Source of the DNA: VBCK01 sp035511515
GTDB lineage: Bacteria; Pseudomonadota; Gammaproteobacteria; Burkholderiales; Burkholderiaceae_F
NCBI GenBank assembly: GCA_035511515.1
Contig: DATKFG010000146.1
Span: 1-29,018 of the forward strand
DNA: 29,018 nt
Direction: 5' to 3'
Under the pieces are notes generated by a model. The model ran no database searches. It was not told the DNA's origin and saw only the letters and a program-made list of their open reading frames with translations. A program made the position numbers and the translations under genes. This document shows positions 15,270 to 24,590 of the stretch, piece by piece (the first letter of the stretch is position 1; the number at the start of each line of letters is the position of its first letter).

Positions 15270-16606
15270 TTGCCCTTTAAACGGGCGATCAGCCAGAGGA
15301 CGAAGCCGACGGCCATCACGCCGAAGGCGACCTGAAGCGCATGGTGCGATTGAGCATACTTCAGGCTGTTCCAGAGCAGAAAGCCGCAGGTACCGACGAA
15401 GATCAGGGGCAGCAGCGGATAAAGCGGCACCGGGCATGGGCGCGCTACGTGCGCGTACTTCTTTCGCAGCACGAACAGCGAAACGCCGCTCAGCAGGAAG
15501 AAGAACCAGAACACCGGGGCCGTGAATTCGACGATCGTGCGCACCTGGTTCTGCTCGTACGCGGCGAAGACCACCAGGCCCAGCGTGATCGCGCCCTGCA
15601 CCACGAAGGCGGCCACCGGCACGTCCCGCTTGCGGTCCCAGCGGCTCATGAACGACAGGATCGGCCAGTCCAGCGCGAGCGCGTAATTCGAGCGCGCCCC
15701 GACGATCATGGTCGCGTTGCTGGACGCCAGCACCGACAGGCATACGACGGTCGCAATGAGCGTCTGCCCGAACGGCCCGAAGGCGCGCCTTGCCACGTCG
15801 GCGGCCGGGGCGTCGCTCGCCTTGAGTCCCTCGAAACCGAGGCCGACGTCCAGCGCGGCGACGAATACGAGGTACAGAGCCGTGATCACCGCGATCGCGC
15901 ACAGCAGCGCCGTCAGGATCGCGCGCCGGCCGCCGCGCAGCTCGGCCGAAATGTAGGCGGCCTCGTTCCAGCCGCCATAGGTGTACAGCACGAACACCAG
16001 GGCCAGGCCCAGCAAGGGCGGGGTGGCCGGCTGGGCAGCGGCCGCAGGCGAGGACTCGGCCGGCGTCAGAAAGCCTCCGAGGGCCACCAGCACCATGCCG
16101 GCGACCAGCACAAGCGTTATCAGGTTCTGGGTGCGCGACGACTCCTTCAGTCCGACCACGTTCAGCGCCGTCAGCAGCACCACGACCAGCGCCGCGTAAA
16201 CCGCCGACGATGCGGCGCCCAGCGGCAGGATGCGCGAGGCGTAGCCGCCGAAGATGTACGCATGCATGGCGGTGGGTCCGGTCGTGGTCACGACGACGCG
16301 CGCCCATCCGAAGAAGAAGCTGACGTCACGGCCGAACGCCCGCGTCAGGAAGTGATAGTCGCCACCGGCATGGGGGAAAGTCGACGCCAGCTCCGCGTAG
16401 CACAGCGACCCGACCAGCGTCAGCACCGCGCCCAGGACCCAGGCGGCGAACATCCAGTCGACCGAGCCCGCGGTCGACGCGACCAGCGACGGCAGCACGA
16501 AAATACTGCCGCCGATCACGATGCCGCAGACGATCATCGCGGCGTCGAACGTCGACAGCACCGGAAGCGGCACTCCCGGCGCCGCCTCGGCGCCCGAGCG
16601 CGTCAC
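15266..16606 (-). CDS. APC-superfamily amino acid permease
   Basis: A 446-residue inner-membrane transporter with about twelve hydrophobic segments. The first helix has the broken FDAAMIVCGIVIGGSIFVLP pattern of amino acid/polyamine/organocation carriers, with the substrate-binding Gly-rich bend IGGSIF. Other segments include YTYGGWNEAAYISAELR, the typical TM6 unwound region. Substrate cannot be read from the sequence. It starts at GTG 16606, overlapping the stop of the molybdopterin subunit as GTGA, and ends in an ATGA overlap with the M61 gene, so all are one operon. Whether it imports a substrate for the oxidoreductase is unclear. Confidence 0.9.
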   Translation of the reverse strand: MTRSGAEAAPGVPLPVLSTFDAAMIVCGIVIGGSIFVLPSLVASTAGSVDWMFAAWVLGAVLTLVGSLCYAELASTFPHAGGDYHFLTRAFGRDVSFFFGWARVVVTTTGPTAMHAYIFGGYASRILPLGAASSAVYAALVVVLLTALNVVGLKESSRTQNLITLVLVAGMVLVALGGFLTPAESSPAAAAQPATPPLLGLALVFVLYTYGGWNEAAYISAELRGGRRAILTALLCAIAVITALYLVFVAALDVGLGFEGLKASDAPAADVARRAFGPFGQTLIATVVCLSVLASSNATMIVGARSNYALALDWPILSFMSRWDRKRDVPVAAFVVQGAITLGLVVFAAYEQNQVRTIVEFTAPVFWFFFLLSGVSLFVLRKKYAHVARPCPVPLYPLLPLIFVGTCGFLLWNSLKYAQSHHALQVAFGVMAVGFVLWLIARLKGK

Positions 16607-18870
16607 GCGGCGCTCAAATCGAACGGCAGTCGTCTGAAGCGCTTGCCGGTCAGGCGCGCCAGCGCGTTGGCAACCGCGGGGGCGATCGGAGGCGTACCCG
16701 GTTCGCCCAGTCCGGTCGGGGCGGCGCTGCTCGGGACGATGTGGACGCTGGTCTGCGGCATTTCGTCGAATCGTAGCACCGGGTAGTCCGGGAAGTTGCT
16801 CTGCTCGACCCGGCCGTCCTTGAGCGTGATGCGCCCGTACAGCGCCGCGCTCAAGCCGAACGCCACGCCCGAGACGACCTGAGCGTCGACCGTGAGCGGA
16901 TTGACCGCCCGTCCGCAGTCGATCGCGCAGGTCACTTTGTGAACCCGGATGCGGCCCTGGTCGACCGACACCTCGGCCACTTGGGCCACGACCGACTCGA
17001 AGCTCTTGTGCACGGCGACCCCGCGGGCGCGCCCCGCCGGCAGCGGGCTGCCCCAGCGGGACTTGCTTCGAACCAGCTCGAGCGCAGCCCGATGGCGCGT
17101 CTGGGCCGGATCCAGCAGCGCCAATCGATACTCGATCGGATCTTTGCCGGCCGCGGCGGCCAGCTCGTCGACCAGCGTCTCCATCACGTACGCGGTATGG
17201 GTGTGGCCGACCGAGCGCCACCACAGCACCGGGACGTTGATGTCCGGATAGTTCACTTCCACCCGGAAATTGGGCAGCCGGTACGGGGTATCGACCACGC
17301 CCTCAACCGAAGTCGAATCGATTCCATCCTTGAACAGCAGGGGCACCGCTTCGAAGGGTGTTCCCTTCAAGATCGACTGGCCGACGACCAGGTGGCTCCA
17401 GGCTACCGGCACTCCGCTCTGGTCGAGTCCGACACGGACGCGGTGCATGTTCATCGGCCGGTAATACCCGCCCCGGATGTCGTCCTCGCGCGACCAGATC
17501 ACCTTGACCGGCGCCTCGATGCCGGCCTGGCGCATCGCCTTGGCCACGTTCACCGCTTCGACCACGAAGTCGGAGTTCGGATTAGCGCGGCGTCCGAAGC
17601 CGCCGCCGGCGAACATCGTGACGATTTTCACCTGGTCCGGCTTCAATCCGGCGGCCTTGGCGGCCAGCGCCTGGTCGAGCGTCTGCATCTGGGTGCCGCT
17701 CCACACCGTGAGCGAGTCGGCCTTCAGATCGGCGGTCGCGTTGAGCGGCTCCATCGGAGCGTGCGCCAGGTAGGGAAACTCGTAATCGGCCTCGATCCGC
17801 TTGGCGGCACCGGCCAGTGCGTTTGGATCGCCCACGGTGCGTGCGACCAAGGGGCCCGGCTGCGACAGCATGGCCCGGTATTGCTCCAGTTGCGACGCGG
17901 TGGTCGGTCCGGCCGGCAGGTCCCACTGCAGGTCGAGCGCATCGCGCCCCTGGTGAGCCGGCCAGTAGCCCTTGGCGATGACGGCGACGCCGATGCCGCC
18001 CCGATCGAGCGGAACCTGCAGCACCGCTTCGACGCCCGGCACCGCGCGTGCCTTGGCGTCATCGACTTTGGTGATCTTGCCGCCAAATACCGGCGGGCGG
18101 GCCAGCACGGCCACCCGCATGTCCGGCAAGCGCACGTCCATCCCGAACTGCGCCTTGCCGTTGATCTTCTCTGGCGAATCAAGGCGTCGCGTCGGCTTCC
18201 CGATCCGCGTGAAGGTCTTCGGGTCCTTCAGCGCGACGTCGGTCGGCACCGGCAGGCCCATCGCGTCGTGCGCGAGCTGGCCGTAGGTGAGCGAGCGTTT
18301 TCCGCCCTTCTCGAACACGACCCCGCGCCGCGTGGCGACTTTGTCGGGCGTAACGCCCCAGCGCTGCGCCGCTGCCGACATCAGCATCTGCCGGGCCGCC
18401 GCGCCGATCGTGCGCATCTGGGTGTAGCTGGTCATGATCGACATCGAGCCACCCGTGAACTGCGCGTGGAACACCGGGTTCTCGTACACCAGATCGGCCG
18501 GGGCATGTTCCGCACGAACCTTGTCCCAGTCGCAGTCCAGCTCCTCCACGATCAGCATCGGCATCGACGTCAGGATGCCCTGGCCGAACTCGAGCTTGCC
18601 CACGATGATCGTGACGCGTTCGTCTTCGCCGATCCGGATGAAAGCAGCCGGCGGATAGACCTTGGTGGGCGGTGCGCCGCCTTCCTGTGCGGCCGCCGGC
18701 CGGCCGCCCAGAGGGCCACCTTGTCCCAGCCCGATTCCCAGCATCAGGCCGCCGCCGGCCATTCCGGTCGCCTTCAAGAACTGCCTGCGGCTGACCGGCA
18801 CGGCGCGCCCGGACGCCAGCGCCGTGAGCAGCGCATCCCGATCGGTGTGAACTTCGATCCCAGGGTCCAT
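16603..18870 (-). CDS. Molybdopterin-binding large subunit, isoquinoline 1-oxidoreductase-type
   Basis: This 755-residue protein is the catalytic subunit of a xanthine-dehydrogenase-family hydroxylase. A twin-arginine signal, SRRQFLK (27-33) followed by a Gly-rich hydrophobic stretch and an Ala-rich cleavage region, sends it folded to the periplasm. Family blocks include KLEFGQGILTSMPMLIVEEL, FTGGSMS, AGGGFGRR, WWRSVGHTHTAYVMETLVDE (in pieces) and C-terminal GLGEPGTPPIAPAVANAL with the catalytic Glu (about 723). It lacks FAD and 2Fe-2S domains; the latter are the next gene. The true substrate may be an N-heterocycle or an aldehyde. ATG 18870 is used because the Tat signal follows it. Confidence 0.9.
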   Translation of the reverse strand: MDPGIEVHTDRDALLTALASGRAVPVSRRQFLKATGMAGGGLMLGIGLGQGGPLGGRPAAAQEGGAPPTKVYPPAAFIRIGEDERVTIIVGKLEFGQGILTSMPMLIVEELDCDWDKVRAEHAPADLVYENPVFHAQFTGGSMSIMTSYTQMRTIGAAARQMLMSAAAQRWGVTPDKVATRRGVVFEKGGKRSLTYGQLAHDAMGLPVPTDVALKDPKTFTRIGKPTRRLDSPEKINGKAQFGMDVRLPDMRVAVLARPPVFGGKITKVDDAKARAVPGVEAVLQVPLDRGGIGVAVIAKGYWPAHQGRDALDLQWDLPAGPTTASQLEQYRAMLSQPGPLVARTVGDPNALAGAAKRIEADYEFPYLAHAPMEPLNATADLKADSLTVWSGTQMQTLDQALAAKAAGLKPDQVKIVTMFAGGGFGRRANPNSDFVVEAVNVAKAMRQAGIEAPVKVIWSREDDIRGGYYRPMNMHRVRVGLDQSGVPVAWSHLVVGQSILKGTPFEAVPLLFKDGIDSTSVEGVVDTPYRLPNFRVEVNYPDINVPVLWWRSVGHTHTAYVMETLVDELAAAAGKDPIEYRLALLDPAQTRHRAALELVRSKSRWGSPLPAGRARGVAVHKSFESVVAQVAEVSVDQGRIRVHKVTCAIDCGRAVNPLTVDAQVVSGVAFGLSAALYGRITLKDGRVEQSNFPDYPVLRFDEMPQTSVHIVPSSAAPTGLGEPGTPPIAPAVANALARLTGKRFRRLPFDLSAA

Positions 18871-18881
18871 GTTCGCGCTCC

Positions 18882-19343
18882 TTACGCCGCCAGCGAGCGG
18901 GCCGCATCCTTGATCGCGGCGCGGATGCGGCCGTAGGTGCCGCAGCGGCACAGGTTGCCGGACATCGCGGCATCGATGTCGGCATCGGTCGGATGGCGTT
19001 TGGTTTTCAGCAGTCCGATCGCGGCCATGATCTGTCCGGACTGGCAGTAGCCGCACTGAACGACGTCGTTGCGGATCCAGGCCTGCTGCACCACGTGCCC
19101 GACCCGGTCGCCCGCAGCGGCCTCGATCGTCATGACTTCGCCGCCGGCGGCCGCCGATACCGGCAAGGAGCACGACCGCACCGCGTTACCGTTCAAGTGC
19201 ACCGTGCACGCGCCGCAGGCGGCCACTCCGCAGCCGAATTTCGTTCCGGTCATACCCAGGTGATCGCGCAGCACCCACAGAAGCGGCGTGTTGGGATCGG
19301 CATCGACAGGTACCGTCTTTCCGTTCACTTTCAGTTGCAGCAT
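18882..19343 (-). CDS. 2Fe-2S subunit of the isoquinoline 1-oxidoreductase-type enzyme
   Basis: This 153-residue protein passes electrons from the molybdenum centre. The plant-type cluster Cys are 38, 43, 46 and 58 (FGCGVAACGACTVHLNG) and the second cluster Cys are 97, 100, 132 and 134 (QCGYCQSGQ and GNLCRCGTYGRI). No signal peptide is present, so it is presumably exported by riding on the Tat signal of its partner 11 bp downstream. ATG 19343 has TGGAG about 8 nt upstream. It is the first gene of the four-gene run. No FAD subunit is encoded nearby, as expected for enzymes that use a cytochrome acceptor. Confidence 0.93.
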   Translation of the reverse strand: MLQLKVNGKTVPVDADPNTPLLWVLRDHLGMTGTKFGCGVAACGACTVHLNGNAVRSCSLPVSAAAGGEVMTIEAAAGDRVGHVVQQAWIRNDVVQCGYCQSGQIMAAIGLLKTKRHPTDADIDAAMSGNLCRCGTYGRIRAAIKDAARSLAA

Positions 19344-19457
19344 GGCCTGACTCCAGCGAATTCAGCTGCGCACAATTTGCCACAGGCGCGGGGCGATTAC
19401 CCCTGCCCGGCCGCGTGGACAATGCGTTGCGTCTGTGCAGATGAACGATGGCGCGCT

Positions 19458-20453
19458 TTAGCGATTGACGTCGACCACGACCCGGCCGGTGTTGCGGCCC
19501 TCCAGGACGTCGCGTGCCACATCGAAGGCACCCGCCAGAGGGACTTCGCGCACGATCGATTCCAGCCGCGCCGGATCGAGCGACTCTGACAGCACTTGCC
19601 AAGCCGCCTGGCGCCGGGCCATCGGGGCCATCGCACTGTCGATTCCGAGCAGGCTGACGCCCCGCAGGATGAACGGCGCCACGGAAGCGGGCAGGTCCAT
19701 CCCCTGCGCCAGGCCGCAGGCGGCTGCCGCGCCACCGCGCCGCAGCTGGGCGCAGATATTGGCCAGCGTGTGACTGCCGAGCGAGTCCACGGCGGCTGCC
19801 CAGCGTTCCGTCTGCAGCGGTTTGCCCGGGGCCGCCAGTTCCTTGCGGTCGATGATCTGGGCCGCTCCGAGCCGCGTCAGGTAGTCCGACTCGCCCGGCT
19901 TGCCGGTGGCGGCGACGGCACGGTAGCCGCGCGCCGCCAGCAGCGCGATCGCGATCGAACCGACCCCGCCGGTGGCTCCGGTGACCAGCACGTCGCCCTG
20001 GCTCGATTGCAAGCCGTACCGCTCCAGCGCAACCATCGACAGCGCCGCGGTGTACCCGGCCGTTCCGATCGCCATGGCCTGCCGGGTCGTGAACCGGGGC
20101 GGCAGCGCCACCAGCCATTCACCGCGCACGCGGGCCTTCTGGGCCAGGCCTCCCCAGTACTGTTCGCCCGCCCCCCAGCCGTTCAGAACGACCCGGTCGC
20201 CCACGCGCCAGCGCGGGTCCTGGCTGGCGGCGACGCGGCCGGCACAGTCGATTCCAGGCACCATCGGCCACCGTCGCACGATCGGCGACCGGTTGATCAG
20301 CGCCAGCGCATCCTTGAAATTGACGGTCGAATACTCGACCTCGAGCAGCACGTCGGTGCCGGGCGTCTGTCGCAGCAGCTCCTCGTCCGGGATGGAGCGT
20401 GCGGCGGCTTCGAACTGCTCGCCGTTGCGGTTCAGAAGGATCGCCTGGAACAT
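19458..20453 (-). CDS. acuI: Acrylyl-CoA reductase-like MDR oxidoreductase (AcuI/YhdH family)
   Basis: This 331-residue zinc-independent medium-chain reductase probably reduces acrylyl-CoA to propionyl-CoA with NADPH. Family features are MFQAILLNRNG at the start, STVNFKDALALI, the NADP-binding loop VTGATGGVGS (157-166), and GLAQGMDLPASVAPFILRGV followed by LLGIDS, which is characteristic of AcuI/YhdH. No zinc-ligand set is present. The 114-bp gap to the 2Fe-2S gene makes a separate transcript possible. It is divergent from the PAS-GGDEF-EAL gene. An older annotation would be quinone oxidoreductase. Confidence 0.85.
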   Translation of the reverse strand: MFQAILLNRNGEQFEAAARSIPDEELLRQTPGTDVLLEVEYSTVNFKDALALINRSPIVRRWPMVPGIDCAGRVAASQDPRWRVGDRVVLNGWGAGEQYWGGLAQKARVRGEWLVALPPRFTTRQAMAIGTAGYTAALSMVALERYGLQSSQGDVLVTGATGGVGSIAIALLAARGYRAVAATGKPGESDYLTRLGAAQIIDRKELAAPGKPLQTERWAAAVDSLGSHTLANICAQLRRGGAAAACGLAQGMDLPASVAPFILRGVSLLGIDSAMAPMARRQAAWQVLSESLDPARLESIVREVPLAGAFDVARDVLEGRNTGRVVVDVNR

Positions 20454-20578
20454 CGCGCACCTCGATGCTGGTTGCGCATATATTTTGAACCGGCGCCCGG
20501 TGTTCGTGGCAAAATACCCATCCGGTAACGTTCGAATGCCAAAATGAATCCAACGTACCGGCGAGGGACGAAAGCGGC
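20454..20578. promoter_or_regulatory. Divergent promoter region, acuI-like and PAS-GGDEF-EAL genes
   Basis: Both genes read away from this 125-bp gap, so promoters for both should lie here. TTGAAC (20485-20490) followed by CAAAAT (20510-20515) is a weak + strand candidate with a long 19-bp spacer. The AT-rich ATATATTTT near 20480 could serve the - strand. No clear operator is seen. Confidence 0.35.
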
Positions 20579-23500
20579 TTGAGTTCTGCGGTCATCCCCC
20601 TGAGGCAATCGGCGGTCGAATCGGCGCTGAAAGGCGAAGCGTTCGAACAGCTGCCGTGGCCGACTGTGTGTCTGAACGCCTCGGCCCAGATTCTGGCGGC
20701 CAACCAAGCTTTCGCACTGTTCGTCGGGGCCGAGCGCCAGTCGCTGGTCGGACGTCACCTGTCGGAACTGGTCGGCTACGCGCGCCACCGCGACTTCGCC
20801 CGCCGCTGGGGCGTGCTGTGGAGCCGGCTGCTCGACCGCGAATCGCTGCAGCAGCGCGCCAAGCTGCGCACCGCCGACGGCCGCAACCTCGTGGTGGACC
20901 TGGCCGCATCGCTGCTGAAAGTCGAGTCCGAGCGGGTCGCGGTGGTCGGATTGCGCGAGGTGTCGAACGAGCGCGTGGCCCAGCGAACGGCCCGCAATGC
21001 GATCGCGCGGCTGACCGCGTTGTCGGGCGGAAGCGGCGAGGTGGCCCTGCTGCTCGGGCTGAACCGAAGGATCCTGGTGCTGAACGGCGCGATCGACGAG
21101 GTGCTGGGAACCTCGGCATCCGACGCGCTGAGCGTCCCGTTCGAGTACCTGATCGATGAGCCCAGCGCGCGCGAATTCATCATCCGCTTCGATCGCGTCT
21201 GCGCCGAGCCGGGTCGCGCCCATCCCGCGCTGATCGCGACCGCTCGCGCGCCCGGTCCGGACGGCGCCCTGCGGCGGCTGTCGATCGAGCTGACCGGCTA
21301 CTTGCACGATCCGCGCGTGCGCGGCGTGGTGGCCCGCGTACGCGACGTCAGCGAGCAGAGCGCGCTGCGCAGCCAGGCGGCCCGCCTGAGGCGGCGCCTG
21401 CGCGTGTTCGCCGAACTGGCGGCCGACCTGACCATGCTGCTCGACTCCGGCGGCAAGATCACGTTTCAGTCGCCGTCGATCCAGGCCACGCTGGGGCTGG
21501 CGCCGGAGGCGAGCCTGGGACGCAACGTGCTGGAGCTGGTGGTCGAGGAGGACCGGGCCCGGCTGGCCGACGCGATCCGTGCTGCCATCAGCGGCGAGGA
21601 CGAGGCACGTCCGCGCAACTGCCTGGTGCACGCCAAGACAGCCAATGGCGAGGAACGGGCGCTGTGGATCAGCGTGCGCAACCGGCTGGCCGACGACGCG
21701 CTGCGCGGCCTGCTGCTGACGGCGCGCGACGTCACCGACCTGGTGCCGCAGGGCTACGACGCCGACGCGCGTCACGCGCGGCGGCTGGAGCTGCGCGATC
21801 GGCTGTTGCAGCTGGCGATCCAGACCCGCGGGGAATACTCCCAGTCGCTCGCCAACGTGCTGCGGGCGGCGGCCGACGCGCTGCGCTGCGGCGGCGTGAG
21901 CTACTGGCGCCTGTCGTCGGACTCCGACTCGATGAGCTGCGAGTCGCTGTACCTGTACGCCGACCAGCGCTTCGTGCGCGACTGGAACGGCGTGCGCTTT
22001 CCGGACCTGGCTTTTGCCGCGATGCTGGCCCGGCTGGGGCAGAATCGGCCGATCGTGCTCGCCGACACGGCCGAGTCGGAGCTGACGCGCGACCTGATCA
22101 AGGATGCGCGTTGGGGCAGTGTGCGCAGCCTGCTGCTGGCGCCGGTGATGCTGGACGGCGAGGTGATCGGCGCGATCTGCGTGAGCAGCACCTCGCGCCG
22201 CAACTGGGACGACGACGAGATCGGATTCGTCGTCACCGCGGCCCTGATGGTCGCGCTGGCGGCTGAGGCGTCGCAGCGCCAGCAGGCCGAGACCAAGATC
22301 GAGCAGCTTGCCTGGTATGACCCGCTGACGGGCCTTCCGAACCGGCACATGCTGGGCGAGAACCTGCGCGACGCGATCATGACCTGCAGCGCGCGTCGGC
22401 GCCGGCTGGCGGTGATGATGATCGACCTGGACCGATTCAAGGAAATCAACAACACGCTGGGACACCTGGTCGGCGACGCGCTGATCAAATCGGTCGGGCA
22501 CGTTCTGAAAGAGACCATCGGCGACGGCGGCACGGTGGCGCGGATGACGAGCGACGAGTTTGCCGTGGTGGTCAATGAGTTCGAGCACCGGCAGGAGGTG
22601 GCGCTGCTGGCGGCGCGCGTGGCGCAGGCGCTGCATCGTTCGGATCTGGTGCCCAAGGTCGACACGCAGATGTCGGCGTCGATCGGCGTGGCGCTGTTCC
22701 CCGAACACGGCCGCGAGGGCAGCACGCTGTTGAAGAACGCCAATGCGGCCCTGACTCAGGCCAAGGATGACGGCCGCAACCAGGTCAGTTTCTTCAACGC
22801 GATCCGCCACGAGCGCGACACGCGCGAGGCGCAGCTGGGCCTGGAGATGACCAAGGCGGTCCAGTCCGAGTCGGCCCAGTTCATGGTCGACTACCAGCCG
22901 CAGGTGGAGATGGCGAGCGGGCGCATCGTGGGCCTGGAGGCCCTGATCCGATGGAATCACCCGACCAAGGGGATGCTCGCGCCGGACAGCTTCGTCAAGG
23001 TGGCCGAGAAAAGCGGCCTGTCGGAGCGCATCACCCGCTGGGTCGTCAACGAGGTGTGCTGCCAGATCCTGCGCTGGCGGCGCGTGCGCCCGGGTTTCGA
23101 CATTCCGATCGCCATCAACGTGGCCGGCAGCGAACTCGGATCGAACAAGCTGCCGATCATGCTGCGAGGCGCGCTGACCAAGTTCCGCATCGAACCCGCG
23201 ATGATTACGCTCGAGATCACCGAGCGCGAGCTGGTCAAGGACGGCGAGATCAACAACGATGTGCTCTCCGAGCTCGCCTCGCTCGGGGTCGGCTTGTCGC
23301 TGGACGATTTCGGAACCGGCTACTCCACGCTGGGTTACCTCAAGCGCCTGCCGATCCAGTCGCTGAAGATCGACCGGTCGTTCGTCGAGGGCATTCCGGA
23401 CGACGCCGACAGCCGCGCCATCGTCCACGCGATGCTGGCGGTGGCGCGCCACTTCCGATTGAAGGTCGTGGCCGAGGGCATCGAGACCCCCGAGCAGGGC

Positions 23501-23623
23501 GAATACCTGCGCGCGCTCGGGTGCGAGTACGCGCAGGGCTTCCTGTATTCGCGACCGCTGGCTGCGGCCACCATCCTGGAGCACCTGGAGCAGCAGGGGC
23601 TTGCCAGCCGAGGCCCCTCGTAG
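20579..23623 (+). CDS. PAS-GAF-GGDEF-EAL signalling protein, probable c-di-GMP phosphodiesterase
   Basis: This 1014-residue cytoplasmic protein has three PAS-like regions (about 21-130, 150-265 and 280-390), a GAF domain (about 415-545), GGDEF (about 560-720) and EAL (about 740-1000). The GGDEF signature is degraded: MTSDEF, with T-S in place of G-G, although FKEINNTLGH upstream is normal. The EAL domain is intact: GLEALIRW, INVAGSEL, LEITERELV, SLDDFGTGYSTLGYLK, LKIDRSFV, VVAEGIET and AQGFLYSRPL provide the metal-binding and catalytic residues. It should therefore degrade c-di-GMP, with GGDEF as a GTP-sensing or structural module. No membrane segment is seen. Start TTG 20579 is not well supported: GAGGGA upstream is about 12 nt away, and another start slightly inside is possible. 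Confidence 0.9.
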   Translation: MSSAVIPLRQSAVESALKGEAFEQLPWPTVCLNASAQILAANQAFALFVGAERQSLVGRHLSELVGYARHRDFARRWGVLWSRLLDRESLQQRAKLRTADGRNLVVDLAASLLKVESERVAVVGLREVSNERVAQRTARNAIARLTALSGGSGEVALLLGLNRRILVLNGAIDEVLGTSASDALSVPFEYLIDEPSAREFIIRFDRVCAEPGRAHPALIATARAPGPDGALRRLSIELTGYLHDPRVRGVVARVRDVSEQSALRSQAARLRRRLRVFAELAADLTMLLDSGGKITFQSPSIQATLGLAPEASLGRNVLELVVEEDRARLADAIRAAISGEDEARPRNCLVHAKTANGEERALWISVRNRLADDALRGLLLTARDVTDLVPQGYDADARHARRLELRDRLLQLAIQTRGEYSQSLANVLRAAADALRCGGVSYWRLSSDSDSMSCESLYLYADQRFVRDWNGVRFPDLAFAAMLARLGQNRPIVLADTAESELTRDLIKDARWGSVRSLLLAPVMLDGEVIGAICVSSTSRRNWDDDEIGFVVTAALMVALAAEASQRQQAETKIEQLAWYDPLTGLPNRHMLGENLRDAIMTCSARRRRLAVMMIDLDRFKEINNTLGHLVGDALIKSVGHVLKETIGDGGTVARMTSDEFAVVVNEFEHRQEVALLAARVAQALHRSDLVPKVDTQMSASIGVALFPEHGREGSTLLKNANAALTQAKDDGRNQVSFFNAIRHERDTREAQLGLEMTKAVQSESAQFMVDYQPQVEMASGRIVGLEALIRWNHPTKGMLAPDSFVKVAEKSGLSERITRWVVNEVCCQILRWRRVRPGFDIPIAINVAGSELGSNKLPIMLRGALTKFRIEPAMITLEITERELVKDGEINNDVLSELASLGVGLSLDDFGTGYSTLGYLKRLPIQSLKIDRSFVEGIPDDADSRAIVHAMLAVARHFRLKVVAEGIETPEQGEYLRALGCEYAQGFLYSRPLAAATILEHLEQQGLASRGPS

Positions 23624-23684
23624 CCGATCCTGCAGGGTTTCTGTGGCAAGCTAGGCTCGCTTCGAAGCTTTGCCGCTGGACATC

Positions 23685-23691
23685 GAGGAGG
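23685..23691 (+). promoter_or_regulatory. Strong ribosome binding site of the enoyl-CoA hydratase gene
   Basis: GAGGAGG with 8-nt spacing decides for ATG 23700 over the longer open frame that begins at 23670. Confidence 0.7.
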
Positions 23692-23699
23692 CGCCCCTT

Positions 23700-24473
23700 A
23701 TGGAATCACTTGTTCTGGTGGAAACGCGCGGCCGCGTCGGCTGGGCCACGCTGAACCGGCCCAAGGCGCTGAACGCGCTGAACGACGCCCTGATCGACGA
23801 GCTGGGCGCCGCGCTGCAGCGCTTCGATCAGGACGACGGCATCGGCGCGATCGTGATCACCGGCAGTGAAAAGGCGTTCGCCGCCGGCGCCGACATCGCC
23901 GCGATGAAGGACCGCTCGTTCATCGACGTGTTCAAGGACGACTTCATCACGCGCAACTGGGACGCGCTGCAGCGCGTCCGCAAGCCGCTGATTGCGGCGG
24001 TCAGCGGCTACGCGCTGGGTGGCGGGTGCGAGCTGGCGATGATGTGCGACCTGATCATCGCGGCCGACAACGCGCGCTTCGGCCAGCCGGAAATCAAGCT
24101 GGGCATCATTCCAGGCGCCGGCGGCACCCAGCGGCTGCCGCGCGCGATCGGCAAGGCCAAGGCGATGGACCTGGTCCTGACCGGCCGCACGATGGACGCG
24201 GAGGAGGCCGAGCGGTGCGGACTGGTGGCGCGGGTGGTACCGGCCGCCCGGCTGCACGAGGAGGTGCTGTCGGTGGCAGCCACCATCGCCGCATACTCGC
24301 TGCCGGCCGTGATGATGGCGAAGGAAGCCATCAATCGTGCGTTCGAAGCGTCGCTGAGGGAGGGCATGCTGTTCGAGCGGCGCGTGTTTCATGCGCTGTT
24401 TGCCACCGCCGACCAGAAGGAGGGGATGGCGGCGTTTCTGGAGAAGCGCCCGCCTCGCTTCGGTCACTCTTAG
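23700..24473 (+). CDS. Enoyl-CoA hydratase
   Basis: This 257-residue crotonase-fold enzyme hydrates trans-2-enoyl-CoA in fatty acid or phenylacetate-type degradation. The two catalytic glutamates are Glu111 (ALGGGCELAMMCD) and Glu131 (FGQPEIKLGIIPGAGGTQRL), spaced as in the family; the oxyanion hole is AFAAGADI and YALGGG. Length is normal. ATG 23700 follows GAGGAGG (23685-23691) by 8 nt. It stands alone after the EAL gene (76 bp gap) and before the rRNA operon, so its pathway is not defined by neighbours. Confidence 0.93.
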   Translation: MESLVLVETRGRVGWATLNRPKALNALNDALIDELGAALQRFDQDDGIGAIVITGSEKAFAAGADIAAMKDRSFIDVFKDDFITRNWDALQRVRKPLIAAVSGYALGGGCELAMMCDLIIAADNARFGQPEIKLGIIPGAGGTQRLPRAIGKAKAMDLVLTGRTMDAEEAERCGLVARVVPAARLHEEVLSVAATIAAYSLPAVMMAKEAINRAFEASLREGMLFERRVFHALFATADQKEGMAAFLEKRPPRFGHS

Positions 24474-24561
24474 CTATAAAAGTATTTTCCGTCAGTGGCT
24501 TACGTTGTAGTTGCCGGGGGCTCTCGGAGCGCTCCCACAGGCATTGCCCGTGTGTGTTGCC

Positions 24562-24590
24562 TTGACATCAAATTAAGGCGGCCCGATAAT
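24562..24590 (+). promoter_or_regulatory. rrn operon promoter
   Basis: TTGACA (24562-24567) and GATAAT (24585-24590) are separated by 17 bp, a near-consensus sigma-70 promoter. A GC-rich discriminator (CCCGC) follows, as expected for growth-rate-controlled rRNA promoters. It lies about 260 bp before 16S. Confidence 0.85.

Noticed and set aside
15270..16307. Upstream extension of the M61 peptidase frame
   Set aside because: It overlaps the permease in another frame; ATG 15269 in an ATGA overlap gives the normal M61 N-terminus.
20432..23584. 1050-codon open frame on the - strand opposite the PAS-GGDEF-EAL gene
   Set aside because: Antisense shadow; the + strand frame contains recognisable signalling domains.
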